In this document: piece by piece, positions 49,801-59,934 of the stretch
How the letters are laid out: every line of letters begins with the position of its first letter
Position numbering within the stretch: position 1 is the stretch's first letter
Source of the DNA: Talpa occidentalis
Taxonomy: Eukaryota; Chordata; Mammalia; Eulipotyphla; Talpidae
Length of the DNA: 64,000 bases
Reading direction: 5' to 3'
NCBI RefSeq assembly: GCF_014898055.3
Contig: NW_026555331.1
Location: 101,206,684 to 101,270,683 of the forward strand
Notes under the pieces: generated by a model
What the model was told of the DNA's origin: nothing
Databases searched by the model: none
What the model saw: the letters and a program-made list of their open reading frames with translations, nothing else
Made by a program: the position numbers and the translations under genes

Positions 49801-52800
49801 TGGAATTGCTGGGTCATATGGAAGCTCCATTTTTAATAGTTTGAGGACCCTCCACATGGCTTTCCATAGTGGTTGGACCAGTTTGCATTCCCACCAGCAG
49901 TGTAGGAGAGTTCCTTATTTTCCACATCCCTGCCAACATTTGTTGTTGTCTGTTTTTTTAATGTGTGCCATTCTCACTGGTGTAAGATGGTATCTCATTT
50001 TATTGTACTCTTCAATTTGAAGTTCCTTATTGTATATAAATATCTTGTTTTTGATAGTTCTGTTTCTCTATTGAGGTTTTATACCACTTTGCTGAAATAC
50101 ATTTCGTTTGTGCATAATACATTTTTTTTCCTGTGAAAAAGATCTCTGAGAAATGTAATTTGCCTTTTTTATAATGAGATAAAACTAAATGAAAATTTTC
50201 TTTTACAGAAAGGATTTTTTTCTAATGATTCTGTTGATGTTCTGGTTTATTTTACATTAGAAATAACTTACTTGTATTCTTAAAATCAAGATTTAATTTT
50301 TTCTTTTTTTTTCTTCCACCTCACTCGAGACTAATTTTCATTTTTATTATGTTTTGTTCTTAGGTGCACCTTCTGTTGAATTTTTAGACTCTCCAGTTAC
50401 AGCCACAGACCATCCATTTCTCAAGGCATTTCAAGCATCCTCTAGTTCTTCTCCTGAAACATTAACAGTTGGTAATAAAATAAAATTGAGAAATATTTTT
50501 GAATGTAGTAAATGAGAATGCAAGGCTAGGCATTTCTCCTCCCCCGTTATAACAATTTGATTATCATTTTTTGACCAGAACTGAGAAAAAGCAAGTCACT
50601 TATTTTTTTTTTTTTGGAAAAAATTGCTAAATCTGAGAATTTTAACAACCCATAATTTGAAGTTTTAAAACCTTATTCTGGCCATGTTGCTGCTTTGATG
50701 TTTGAATAAGAGAGCCCTCTAGTGGATTAATTGCCTTGGCCCTTTAGACTTTTCTAAAAAAAGATGAAATTCAATGATAATTACAATTTGGCAAGTCTTA
50801 TCATTTTATAAATTATACATAAAAATTAAGAGTTCATTTTTAAGTATAAGTGTTCTATATCCTTTATTGAAAATAAAAATAAAGACACTCAAGAAGGAAT
50901 TTACATAATATATTAAGTATTTAGTATTTTAAAATGGGAATTTCTTTGATACAATAGTTTTTTTTGTACATTTTATACAACCTTTTCCTGTATTTTGACT
51001 TTTTTAATTAAAAGGCTGCTTACAAAAACAACAAACTATGAAGGAATGATAAAATATGGATAGAAGAAATCAAAATCAAGGAAAAGGACATGATTGTGTC
51101 ACCTTTCAAAGTTGATATAATTACTTCCTTAAACTTTGGTGTTGACCTAGTGTAGTGACAACCAAGGCACAAAGAAAGGTGTGATCAGTAACTCTATTCA
51201 TTGTTATAAAGGAGGAAACATGAGTTCTTAGTGCTAAAGTTATACCAATGCTGAATTTTAAGTGTGTCTATATGACCTTCAATGATGCAGTGGCCAAGGT
51301 CCTTAGAAACCTTTTTTTCATCATATGCAACATTTCTGATTGCTGCTCATTTCTGATAGGCACCTTTGATAAATGTGGTAACATACCATTTTATCATACA
51401 AATGGTAATATGCCACAAAAATATAAATCAATGAAGATGAGTCTGCAAGAGTCTTAGCTCAAATGGTCCAATGTGATTAGATGAAGACCCAGAGTTCCAG
51501 ACAAATGACTAGATAGCACATAATGTAAGCATTTTTCTTGTTTTTCTCAACAAGGCCTTTATAAGGGATGGTTGACACAGTATGGTTGTACTCTGGTGAT
51601 TCTCTGGAGTTATGTGATATTGTATGTTCCTGGTTGAGAGTGAATTCATATACTTTAAAAACTAGAATATGCATTTGTTGATAGTCTATTTTTGATATGA
51701 ACGGGCTCAACTAAGATATTCTACTGAAATGAAGGGTAACTTTTCCATGGAACTGGGTTCTTCTTGGTGTATGTACAAAGAAGCCAGGTTTTCTTTCCTG
51801 AAGCACTTTTAAATTCCTTTTAGTTGATAGTTGAAAAAAAAAAAAAAAGAAGCTGGTAATATCATCACTATGGTTACCTATACAAAACTTTCCTTCTTTG
51901 GGCTGCTGTAACAAAATACAACAGACTTGGTGGTTTATAAACAACAGAAATTTATTTCTCATTGTTCTAAAGGTGGGAAAGTCTTAAGACCCAGGCGCCA
52001 GCATGATTGTGTTCCAGAGCAGGTTCTCTTCTTGTTCTTGTAGATGCCTTCTCACTGTGTCCTCACATGGTGTAGGATCTGTGTGACATCTCTTTCATAA
52101 GGACACCAATTTCATTCATGAGAGCTCTATCCCCATGACCTAAGCACCCCCAAAGGCCCTACCTTCTTAAATTGCCACATTAGGTATTAGAATTTCAACA
52201 TATGAACTTTGGGGGAACACAAATATTCTGACCATATCACAAACCTTCTATAATTTTGTGTATTATCTGTATAGTGTTACGTGGATTTCTAGTTTAGTTA
52301 TAGAGTACAAAATGTAATTGAACAGAGCCAAATGTGCTCTAGTATAAAATAGCTATATGTCATTTAATAAGAACCAGTTGAATATTTCGGGAATGTTTGC
52401 TAATAAATATTACATTAGTCTCAATAATGCTCTGCTTTCTGAAAAAGAATCAGGTAGTAGGATCACTACGATCAACTTAGGACTTTTCTTGTTTGAAAAA
52501 TAAAAAAGTTATTACTGGAAAATTTTCTTTCTGTTGTTTATTTCAGGAGAATTTACAACTACATATTACTTAGATTTTTTTCCTCCTCATTTAGTAGGTA
52601 CAAGTAGTCAAGTTTCTTCCTTAAGGAGACCAGAAGAGGATGACATGGCTTTCTTTGAAAGACAATACCAGGAAAGGGTAGGTCTATGGGGAAAACGGCT
52701 TACGTTAAGCATTTAATTGTAATAGAGATACGGCAGATCAATTGTATATTGATTGAGCACCATCTATTAAAAAACATAACGCCTTTAGTTATAGCTGGTG

Positions 52801-55800
52801 TTAGGCCTTGAGACTTATTTAAAACAATTCAGATAGAAACAGGATTAATGAATAATAATAACATAATGCATTGGCTACTTTATGGGTCATAAAGATTGAG
52901 TAATTATACAAAGAAAATTGTCAGCAAAAAAAAAATTAGTTATCAGGAGACTTATAAATTATATGTAGAATTTCTTCCTCTTCTAGATGTATCAGACACT
53001 AGTTAAAATTATCCAATAGCTTTCCATTTATCCAATGAAGTATTTTAACAGTTTCCAGGACTCAACAGCTGCATTCTATATTCTTATTTCCCTGCTCTCT
53101 GTGATAATTTTCATCAGTTCTTTACACTAAAAATGTCTTGGGGATAAGCATAGCACTCTATTCTTCTTTGTAGTTTCCCTAGAACTAAACACAGTGCCTT
53201 GTACATAATATTTATGGAATATTGAAAAATGTTTATATCAATCAATATTTGTTGAAAATTGAAAAGATAAACACAGATTTGATTGATATTTGCTTTCATG
53301 CATGTCAAGTACTTACACTTCTGATGTTTTTCATATGTGAGAGTTTTATAGTTTAGTGTTTGTTTATTGCAAAATAATGTTGGTTTTATCAAGTATAGAG
53401 GTGGCATTCCAGCCACATGGTACATTCCCCATAGTGCTTTCCTTACTATTATTTTAATATTGCCTTGTGGGCATTTATAATCTCTCCAAGTGGATACTAA
53501 GTGCCATGAAAGTAGAGACACTCTTGTCACTTTTTGTTGTATCCTCCATAACAAGTGCTTTAGTTATTTGTTGAATAACTAAAGATGTAGGAAAAAAGAA
53601 ATCATTACATAGCAGAAGAAGTGAGTAGGGGACAGAGAGATTAGTTTGACTTCCCTGATGAATTTTGAAGTAGAAGGGGAGAAACCTGGATTTGACTTAA
53701 GGCAGAACTAGTTAAATCTCTGCAACTTTCTGCAGTGATAGAAATGCCCTATTATCTGCACTGTAGTCATTTGTCATATGTACCCCTGTAAGTCTAAATT
53801 TAAATAGTCAAAATTTAAAATTTATTTTCTCATTCATACTAGCCATATTCAAGTGCTTAGTAGCCATATATGCCTAGTGGTTACCGTACTGGGCAGAATA
53901 AGAAGTTCTTTTGGGGGCCTCCCCAGTGGCTCAGCGGTTGAGCGCTGGGTTGTGAAGCTGCCCGCGGCCTTTGCAGAGCCACCAGAGGAGGGTCCCACAT
54001 GGCGCGCAGCCCTCTCCTGCAGCCCGCTGCTCCCCTCAGCAGTGTACTTCGGTCCTTCTGCCTGCTCTGCTCCCCGCTCTGGCTCTGGTGAATTCTCTCA
54101 CCCTCCCGTGCTTCTGACTGTACCCAGTGCATGTATAAACAAAAGCAAACAAACAAATAAATAAATAAGTAAAACATGCCTCTATTAAAAAAAAAAAAAG
54201 AAGTTCTTTTGGAAAGCTGGCGTAAGGGAAAGAGGTAGTAGTAGGATCAAGGAGAGGGAGTTGAAATGGTCAGAGTGACGAAAGAGGGCTACTTTTGCAG
54301 CATTATCAAGGATAGACTTTAATCAAATCAGTCTCTAGTCTTGGAACACACACTCTTGAGTAAATTTTAATTTTTCCTCAGAGGTTTATGAGGGCACTGA
54401 ATTCTTCTTCTCTTCCCCCTCTAGAAGGCTGGGTAGTGGTGACTGCCTTTAAAACATGCCAAAGGTTTTTTCTTGTGGGGAGATAATGGAAGGTTTTTAT
54501 TTGTGAGTGTTTTAAAGGACGTGCCTGGTGTGTTCAGACAGCTTCCTATAAACAAACATAGAATTTATGGATTTATAAGATATAGTTTGTAACTCCAGCC
54601 TGTGAATTAGTGGAATTTGAAAACTACAGTTCAGGTGGGCCTCCCTGGTGGCGCAGTGGTTGAGTGCTGGGTTGCGAAGCTGCCCGCAGCCTCTGCAGCG
54701 CCAGTTCGATCCCCGGCTGCTCCCCGGCCACCGGAGGAGGGTCCCACATGGCGTACAGACCTCTCCTGCAGCCCGCTGCTTCCATCAGCAGTGTACTTCG
54801 GTCCTACTGCCTGCTCTGCTCCCCGCTCTGGCTCTGGTGAATTCTCTCACCCTCCCCGGCTTCTGACTGTACCCAGTGCATGTATAAATAAATAAATCTA
54901 AAAAAATAAAAGAAAACTACAGTTCAGGGCCTCCCTTGTGGTGCAGGGGTTAAAGTCTCAACGGTATCAATCTATCACCAGCCACTGTGGCCTGAGTTCC
55001 ATCCCTGGCCAGGGAGCTAACTCACATGGTGCAGCAGACCTCTTCTTGTCTCGCAGCCGCTCCCCTCAGCAATGTATTTCAGTCAATCCACCTTTTTTGC
55101 TCCCCACTCTAGCTCTGGTGAAACCACCCCCAACCCCAACATATTTCTGGCCTATACCTCAGTTCCAGTATGTATAAATAAATAAAAAACAAATCTTTAA
55201 AACAAACCCAAAACAAAGCAAAAAATTAAAGTTCAAACTTCAACAAAAACCTTTGAGCTGACATATACCATTAACATTATTATTATTCATCTTTATTCAA
55301 TAACCAAGTCATGTACCATTGAGGTAAAAGGGATGTTTAGGAAGCTGTGTCTTATGGGTTCAGGGCCCCTTAAGAAGGTGGGATGCTAACTTCTGTATCT
55401 GGTCTCTGCTGGTATCCTTTGCTAATCATTAGTAACATTTGGTGAGGGGGAGAATCTATGATTAGTGTGAGTCAGCTTTGAAAACTGAAGCCTTTGTGGT
55501 AAAATAGTTTACTAACTAGTTTTCTGACCATATGGTATGAAATTAGAAATCATAACAAGAGGGATTATTAATGAAGAGATGCTTTTCTATGTATCAAGTC
55601 AAATTATTTTTTTCTGTGGATCTCTTTTCCCCAAGAAAGAATTAAGGAAATAGTTATCAAAGGTCAATTAGATGCAAGGAACTGTCAGTCCAGGAAACTG
55701 GAAAAAACTGACCAACCAAACAACGAAAAAACAAGGAAGCGCAGGAGGAGGTATCTTTGCTTTTTAGACAGTAGATGGATGTATTTGCTAAGTACTATTC

Positions 55801-57135
55801 CATCTGAGCAAATGCTGCTTTGGCTTTTGTTTGTGTAGTGTCTTTGCTCTTTTTTTTTAATGTTACTACAAATCTAAAATTTGACCTTAAATGAAGGGGA
55901 AGGAGATTAGCGTTTATTGAGTACTTATTAAGTGCCTCAATCTTTATATGAGGTTCCTAATCAACTCAGGATTTTGAGAGGAAAAAATGGGGAAGATACA
56001 GATTAGAATCATCTAATTTTTTTATTGGGAAGTATTTTGAAATTGGATGAGATTGGGTAGACTGGCTTGACCAGTTTCCTCCTGGTTTCTTGATATTACC
56101 CTGTCACATTAGAAGTAGGAGGCCCCACTTCTCTCCCACCTTTTCTGTCTCCTTCTCTTGCAGAGTTAAGGCAGTGGTGCTGCCTTTGGAAATTGGTATG
56201 TGTGTGTGTGAACATGAGTGAGTAAGAGTCAGATGAGTTTTTATGTACCTTGCTGTGTTTTATCCCATTGAAAAGACTTTATGTTTCTGAAAGGTCAGAA
56301 GGCTACTTGTTAGGGAACATGAGCTGCTTCTTTGTTTCAGTTACAATAGAGAAGGAAGACCTTCAGTATGCTAACTGTAGGAATGTGGAAATGAAAATTA
56401 TGGGACTCAGTCTATAAAGCAGTTCAAGTTCCAGAGATATTTCAGGTAGATTAGTTGTATACTGTAACTCTGTAGGGAATGTGTACAGACTGGATGTTAG
56501 ATTAGACAGTTAAACTTTACTTTTTAATTGACTCATTTTCTGTAAGGCAATATTCATTTTTTTAAAAAGATTTATTTATTTATACAAGAACTGGGGTACA
56601 GGCCAGATGTGCGGGAGGGTGAGAGGATTCACCAGAGACAGAGCGGGGAACAGCACAGGCAGACTGATGAAATACACTGCTGAGGGGAGCAGTGGGCGAG
56701 ACAGGAGAGGTCTGCTGCGCCATGTAGGTTTCTCCCCGGGCAGCTGGGATGGAACCCGTGCTGCAGAGGCTGTGGACAGCTTTACAGTGCAGCGCTTAAC
56801 TGCCTGCGCCACCAGGGAGGCCTAAGGCAATATTCATTGTATGTTATTGTTATTAAAATGTTTCTGTAAAGTTTAAATAAAATCATATTTAAAATATGCA
56901 AATAGGTCCCTTCAGCCATTAATTTTGGCTTTAGTATTTAACAGCTTAATAACTGCTAAATAATTGTGAAATGGTGGCAATAAATAACACATGAATCTAT
57001 GATGTATGTGCAACTTTTCTTTAGAATGCTTTATAAATTATATCAACAAATAATTTAAACTTACAGATAAAAATGGAAAAGGCTGCTAAACAGAAAGGAA
57101 AAGCACCATTACCATCAACTACAAAACCTTCATGA
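37642..57135 (+). CDS. FAM221A: FAM221A, complete, seven coding exons
   Basis: Join 37642-37706, 41248-41421, 44396-44586, 46391-46597, 50364-50471, 52595-52677, 57067-57135: 298 codons, the length I recall for human FAM221A (C7orf46), with near-identical sequence throughout. The ATG is in a strong context (ACCATGG). Residues 24-80 hold an acidic region ([15 protein letters not shown]) and [21 protein letters not shown]. Residues 66-158 are a Cys/His-rich domain with CxC and CxxC pairs (C75/C77, C101, C106/C108, C124/C126, H128, H133, C141/C144/C147, C153/C156/C158), arranged like a metal-binding fold. [21 protein letters not shown] block and a Ser-rich linker follow, then a charged C-terminal helix ([17 protein letters not shown]). 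All introns have GT/AG ends and the phases agree. Function is not established; zinc binding is inference. Confidence 0.97.
39824..40101 (-). mobile_element. tRNA-derived SINE
   Basis: Antisense copy; perfect TCCATTCTCTCTT at 39811-39823 and 40102-40114. Confidence 0.94.
40238..40509 (-). mobile_element. tRNA-derived SINE
   Basis: Antisense copy; perfect TAGTGCTATATTT at 40225-40237 and 40510-40522. Confidence 0.94.
40833..41149 (-). mobile_element. tRNA-derived SINE with long T-rich tail
   Basis: Antisense copy ending 98 bases before FAM221A exon 2. Perfect 16-bp GAATTTAAGATTTTTC at 40817-40832 and 41150-41165. Confidence 0.94.
41248..41421 (+). CDS. FAM221A: FAM221A coding exon 2
   Basis: Begins after a long T tract and TTGGTAG. 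Completes Arg22 and encodes [20 protein letters not shown] through LCFCTH. Donor GTAAGA at 41422. Confidence 0.95.
41422..43233 (+). other. FAM221A intron 2, 5' part without recognised features
   Basis: No exon, SINE or open frame of note. The moderately GC-rich stretch 41680-42350 differs from its AT-rich surroundings and could be an old LTR or unique DNA; I could not assign it. Confidence 0.4.
43234..43503 (-). mobile_element. tRNA-derived SINE
   Basis: Antisense copy; AATTATGTAT at 43224-43233 and 43504-43513. Confidence 0.93.
43675..43948 (+). mobile_element. tRNA-derived SINE
   Basis: Sense copy; AAAGAAATTTGCAG (43661-43674) and AAAGAAAATTGCAG (43949-43962). Confidence 0.93.
44396..44586 (+). 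CDS. FAM221A: FAM221A coding exon 3 (Cys-rich)
   Basis: Begins after TTTTTTAG and encodes YKQHKTDFE, then most of the Cys/His-rich domain ([33 protein letters not shown]). Ends inside a Cys codon at donor GTGAGT (44587). Confidence 0.95.
44860..45121 (-). mobile_element. tRNA-derived SINE
   Basis: Antisense copy in intron 3; flanks share only TTCAATT. Confidence 0.9.
45165..45432 (-). mobile_element. tRNA-derived SINE, young form
   Basis: Antisense copy; perfect ATAACAACATTTTTT at 45150-45164 and 45433-45447. Confidence 0.94.
45600..45990 (-). mobile_element. Old L1 3' end, antisense
   Basis: GAGTTGTGCAACCATCACCA, CTAGACATTTCATATAAGTA and TTCTTTCACTTGGCGTAATG are the old L1 3' series. Confidence 0.75.
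46391..46597 (+). CDS. FAM221A: FAM221A coding exon 4
   Basis: Follows TTGATTCAG. Encodes the last Cys cluster ([17 protein letters not shown]) and the conserved [20 protein letters not shown] block. Donor GTAAGT at 46598. Confidence 0.96.
47224..47808 (-). mobile_element. tRNA-derived SINE broken by a second SINE
   Basis: Antisense SINE whose tail lies at 47224-47246 and body at 47540-47808. Outer target repeats CTGTCTGGTGCATTTTT lie at about 47207 and 47809. The interruption is the sense SINE at 47247. Confidence 0.9.
47247..47554 (+). mobile_element. Nested tRNA-derived SINE with extra 3' tail
   Basis: Sense copy inserted in the tail of the older SINE; AAGATTTATTTATT is repeated on both sides. 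After the normal end comes AAACAAACAAACAAAT, then CATGCCTCTATTA and a long A run, a tail shared with 53915 and 57591. Confidence 0.9.
48600..49260. other. No gene recognised in this part of intron 4
   Basis: The purine-rich stretch differs from its flanks and may be an old LTR; unassigned. Confidence 0.3.
49265..50002 (-). mobile_element. L1 3' end (second subfamily), antisense
   Basis: The complement encodes the ORF2 end ([20 protein letters not shown]) with stops further in; the 3' UTR differs from the L1 at 31877 (GTAGTCCCCATAAAATTCCC). About 740 bases, older than the 31877 copy. Confidence 0.88.
50364..50471 (+). CDS. FAM221A: FAM221A coding exon 5
   Basis: Follows TTGTTCTTAG. Encodes [20 protein letters not shown] and a Ser-rich stretch ([13 protein letters not shown]). 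The donor is GGTAATAA, cut after GTTG, which keeps the frame into exon 6. Confidence 0.9.
51880..52245 (-). mobile_element. Old MaLR-like LTR relic
   Basis: GGGCTGCTGTAACAAAATAC, ACAACAGAAATTTATTTCTC, TAAGGACACCAATTTCATTC and CAACATATGAACTTTGGGG form the well-known mammalian repeat pattern, which I attribute to MLT1/MST-type LTRs; the family name is uncertain. Confidence 0.55.
52595..52677 (+). CDS. FAM221A: FAM221A coding exon 6
   Basis: Follows TCCTCATTTAG. Encodes [20 protein letters not shown] and ERQYQER and ends in phase 0 at donor GTAGGT. A second, strong acceptor 48 bp upstream (ending 52546) is also in frame; see findings. Confidence 0.93.
53915..54198 (+). mobile_element. tRNA-derived SINE with extra 3' tail
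   Basis: Sense copy lacking about 17 bases around the B box. Same CATGCCTCTATTA tail (54175-54187). AGAAGTTCTTTTGG at 53901-53914 and 54199-54212. Confidence 0.94.
54636..54911 (+). mobile_element. tRNA-derived SINE, young form
   Basis: Sense copy; perfect 17-bp GAAAACTACAGTTCAGG at 54619-54635 and 54912-54928. Confidence 0.95.
54927..55195 (+). mobile_element. tRNA-derived SINE, older form, abutting the previous one
   Basis: Sense copy (GTGCAGGGGTTAAAG head). The younger SINE at 54636 entered at its left border. Confidence 0.9.
56559..56822 (-). mobile_element. tRNA-derived SINE
   Basis: Antisense copy; perfect TAAGGCAATATTCATT at 56543-56558 and 56823-56838. Confidence 0.94.
57067..57135 (+). 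CDS. FAM221A: FAM221A last coding exon
   Basis: Follows AACTTACAG. Encodes [20 protein letters not shown], then PS and TGA (57133-57135). The Lys-rich end matches the human C-terminus. Confidence 0.95.
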   Translation: MKMEKAAKQKGKAPLPSTTKPS

Positions 57136-57565
57136 AGACTCCTGGGGAAATTGAAACCATCTTCCACATGTGTTTTTTGTGTTTATTTAAATATAATATA
57201 GCTTGTTTTCTCTCAAATTACTCCTTTTACTGGGTAAAATCTTTTTGGTTGTTTATTTAAATAAGTGAAAATACCTTGTATTATTTTTGTCAATTTATGA
57301 TTTACAAATTTGTATATACTTTTTATTTCTACTAAAAATGAGGTTATTTTCATGAGTTAAAACCTGAAATACAGGTGACTTTTAGTCTATTATAATTTCA
57401 GGCTATAATCTGTATTTTAAAAATTTAAGATGTTATTAAGGATTTTGAACAAATGTACATTGACCACATTTTTAATTCAAAATAGTTAAGATCCTTAACT
57501 TTTTGTTTTTCAAACTTTGTAATGTTGGCTTATGTTTCTAAATAAACTATTTTAAAATTGTATAA
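57136..57565 (+). terminator. FAM221A: FAM221A 3' UTR and poly(A) signal
   Basis: AT-rich UTR of about 400 bases. The AATAAA hexamer is at 57541-57546, with cleavage expected 10-30 bases later. A SINE begins at 57591, just past the expected end. Confidence 0.75.
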
Positions 57566-57590
57566 CCATCTTCTAGTGGTATGTGATTTT

Positions 57591-57906
57591 TTTTTTATTT
57601 TTTTTTTTAATAGAGGCATGCTTTATTTATTTATTTTATTTGTTTGTTTGTTTTGTTTATACATGCACTGGGTACAGTCAGAAGCGCGGGAGGGTGAGAG
57701 AATTCACCGAGCTAGAGCGGGGAGCAGAACAGGCAGAAGGACCGAAGTACACTGCTGAGGGGAGCAGCGGGCAGCAGGAGAGGTCTGCGCGCCATGTGGG
57801 ACCCTCCTCTGGTGGCAGGGGAGCAGCTGGGGATCGAACCGGCACCGCAGAGGCCGCGGGCAGCTTTGCAACCCAGCGTTCAACCTCTGCGCCACCAGGG
57901 AGGCCC
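57591..57906 (-). mobile_element. tRNA-derived SINE with extra tail, just past FAM221A
   Basis: Antisense copy. The complement of the CATGCCTCTATTA tail is at 57608-57620. Perfect TGGTATGTGATTTT at 57577-57590 and 57907-57920. Confidence 0.94.
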
Positions 57907-57965
57907 TGGTATGTGATTTTTAAAGTTGTTTTCTTAAGTATTTGTAGCGGCAGGAGGGGATGGAA

Positions 57966-58397
57966 CAGACGCGTAAAGGAGGAGTCCTGGAGCCCTCGGG
58001 TGGCTTTTGCAGGCTTTTATTGGGATTTACCACGCACACAGCAGGCAGGGGTGCTGGGGGTCCGGGAGGCTGACAGACCTCCCAGCCCCCAGCAAGTCTT
58101 CACTCTTTCTGGGCTCTCCAAGTTCTCCTGTGGCCTTTGCTTCTCTGCTCCTTTCGTTCTCTTGCTCTCGTTTTCCTTCTGGTCTTTTCACTCTCGTTGT
58201 CTCAAGCTCTGCTGGCGTCCTTGTCTGCTGACACCACCCTTCTAAGCCCAGTTTCTCAGCCCAGGTGTATCCACCTATGCATGCCCACACCCTACACCAG
58301 GTGCCCACCATCAGGCATGCATTCAGAACTGCAGGGATCCATCATCAATCCTAGTGGTGGGAGGGCAGAAAAGCCCGATACTTTACTTACCCTACAG
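57966..58397 (-). mobile_element. LTR-like repeat, copy 1
   Basis: About 430 bases, alignable with 58703-59121. The complement has CCAATAAAAGCCTGCAAAAG near its end, an LTR-style poly(A) signal. No coding capacity. Confidence 0.6.
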
Positions 58398-58702
58398 TAT
58401 GCATGGTATATATAATTCTTGTATGCCACTTCAAATCCTCTTGGTCCTACCTCTTACTCCTGTACTACTGTGAAATACTTTTAAGCAGGCTTCTGGCAGC
58501 TTCATATGGAAGTCATTTGATGGCACTTTGTCTTGGGATCATGTCATGACTATTGGCTTTCCCTATGGATCCTCTGACGCTGTGTCTTGGGATTGGAACC
58601 CCGCTGTATCATGCTGTGCAGCCCAGACATTTGGGGCCGTGAATAATTTTGGGGCAAACCCTTGACCAATGGGAGGTGAAAGTGTAGGTTTTCTATGATC
58701 CA

Positions 58703-59121
58703 GCAGACCGGGTAAAGGAGAGTCCTGGAGCCCTCAGTGGCTTTTGCAAGCTTTTATTGGAATTTACCAGGTAAACAGCAGGCAGGGATGCTGGGGGGCT
58801 GGGAGGCTGGCAGTCCTCCCAGTCCCTAGCAAGTCCTCACTCTGGGCTCTCTGGCCTTCTCTCATGTTCTCTTTGTTCTTCCATTCGTTCTGCTTCTGCT
58901 TCTGCTGCTTCTACTGCTTCTCTTCTTTTCGGCTTCTGCTGGAGTCCCTGTGATGCCGCCCTTAAAAGCCCAGTCATAGCCCAGGTGAATCCCATCTACA
59001 TATGCCCATACTCTACTCCAGGTGCCCGCCATCAGGCATGCATTCAGGACCACAGGGTTCCGTCATCCATCCTAATGGCGGGAGGGCAGAAAAGCCTGAT
59101 ACTTTTTACCTTACCCTACAG
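58703..59121 (-). mobile_element. LTR-like repeat, copy 2
   Basis: Same order as copy 1 (GGAGTCCTGGAGCCCTC type start, GGGCAGAAAAGCC near the end), with an added TTCTGC-rich stretch (58887-58935). About 300 bases separate the copies. Confidence 0.6.
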
Positions 59122-59930
59122 AAAGCCAATAAATGTTCCTCCTTCCATTTTCTAGGAAGACAATTCTGTGATACTGTTCACAGCTTCCTCAGAAAATCCT
59201 GTGGGATTGTACATCAGTCACACATAGCAGTAGCCAACTCCAAACATATTTCTTATGTTAGCTTTCTCTTTTTCCCTTTTTCGCTCTTCAGTCTCTCTGG
59301 TTTTCTCAGATCTCTTTCCAAATAAATCACCTATTGATTGTCTTTGGCTTTACTTTTGGGTAGGAGGTAAAACCAGCTTAAGATTGGTGTCAGAAATGGC
59401 CTTAGAAAGCAAACTCTCTGTGTGGGATTCTGTGACTGGATCATTTGCTGGACAGCTGACAATAAAGATGGTGGTAAGTGTGGTAATGAATTCCTGACAT
59501 AGATGCATGAAAGTTGCTGTAGTGGATTTTGGCAAAGTGTAGGTTGAAGAGAAGTGTTAGGTGATACAGTGGCTGTGCCATTACAGTGGAATGGTATCCA
59601 TGGAAATTGTAAAGATGGAAGTGGTGTTAGCCATTATTAACTGTTTTGGAAATCTTGGAAAAAAGAAAATGACCTGGGCTCATGTTAGCTACTTAAGGCA
59701 TGCTGTGAAGGCTAGTGTGCCTCAATTAGCATCTTTAAGGAAAATCTCATCTTCTGTAGGTGAAGTCAATCTGTGCTAATAGGCCCAAATCTAATAGTAC
59801 CGGTGGCAAGATTGCAACAACTTTGACTCTCTCCTCCAATCAAGTCAGCAAACAACATTGAAAAGAGTAAGTTTGAAAGGCTTACAATATGTCTTCAAGA
59901 CTTATTATAAAAACAACAGTATCAATGGTG
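59122..59930 (+). mobile_element. Possible ERV-L-type LTR end and internal remnant
   Basis: AATAAATCACCTATTGATTG (near 59322) followed at 59385 by TGGTGTCAGAAATGG, which resembles a tRNA-Leu primer-binding site as used by ERV-L elements. The DNA beyond (59400-59930) has no intact viral frame. Tentative. Confidence 0.35.
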
Positions 59931-59934
59931 GAGT

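Larger units (their letters stand above)
52678..57066 (+). other. FAM221A intron 6
   Basis: Contains an L2-like 3' end near 53470-53580, SINEs at 53915, 54636, 54927 and 56559, and about 1.3 kb (55200-56540) in which I see nothing. The 146-codon antisense open frame at 53114-53554 overlaps this old repeat and has no protein-like signature. Confidence 0.6.

Noticed and set aside
53114..53554. 146-codon antisense open frame in FAM221A intron 6
   Set aside because: No known motif and it overlaps an old L2-like repeat; treated as chance.
57583..58245. 220-codon open frame after FAM221A
   Set aside because: It runs through the antisense SINE into an LTR-like repeat; no protein-like conservation.
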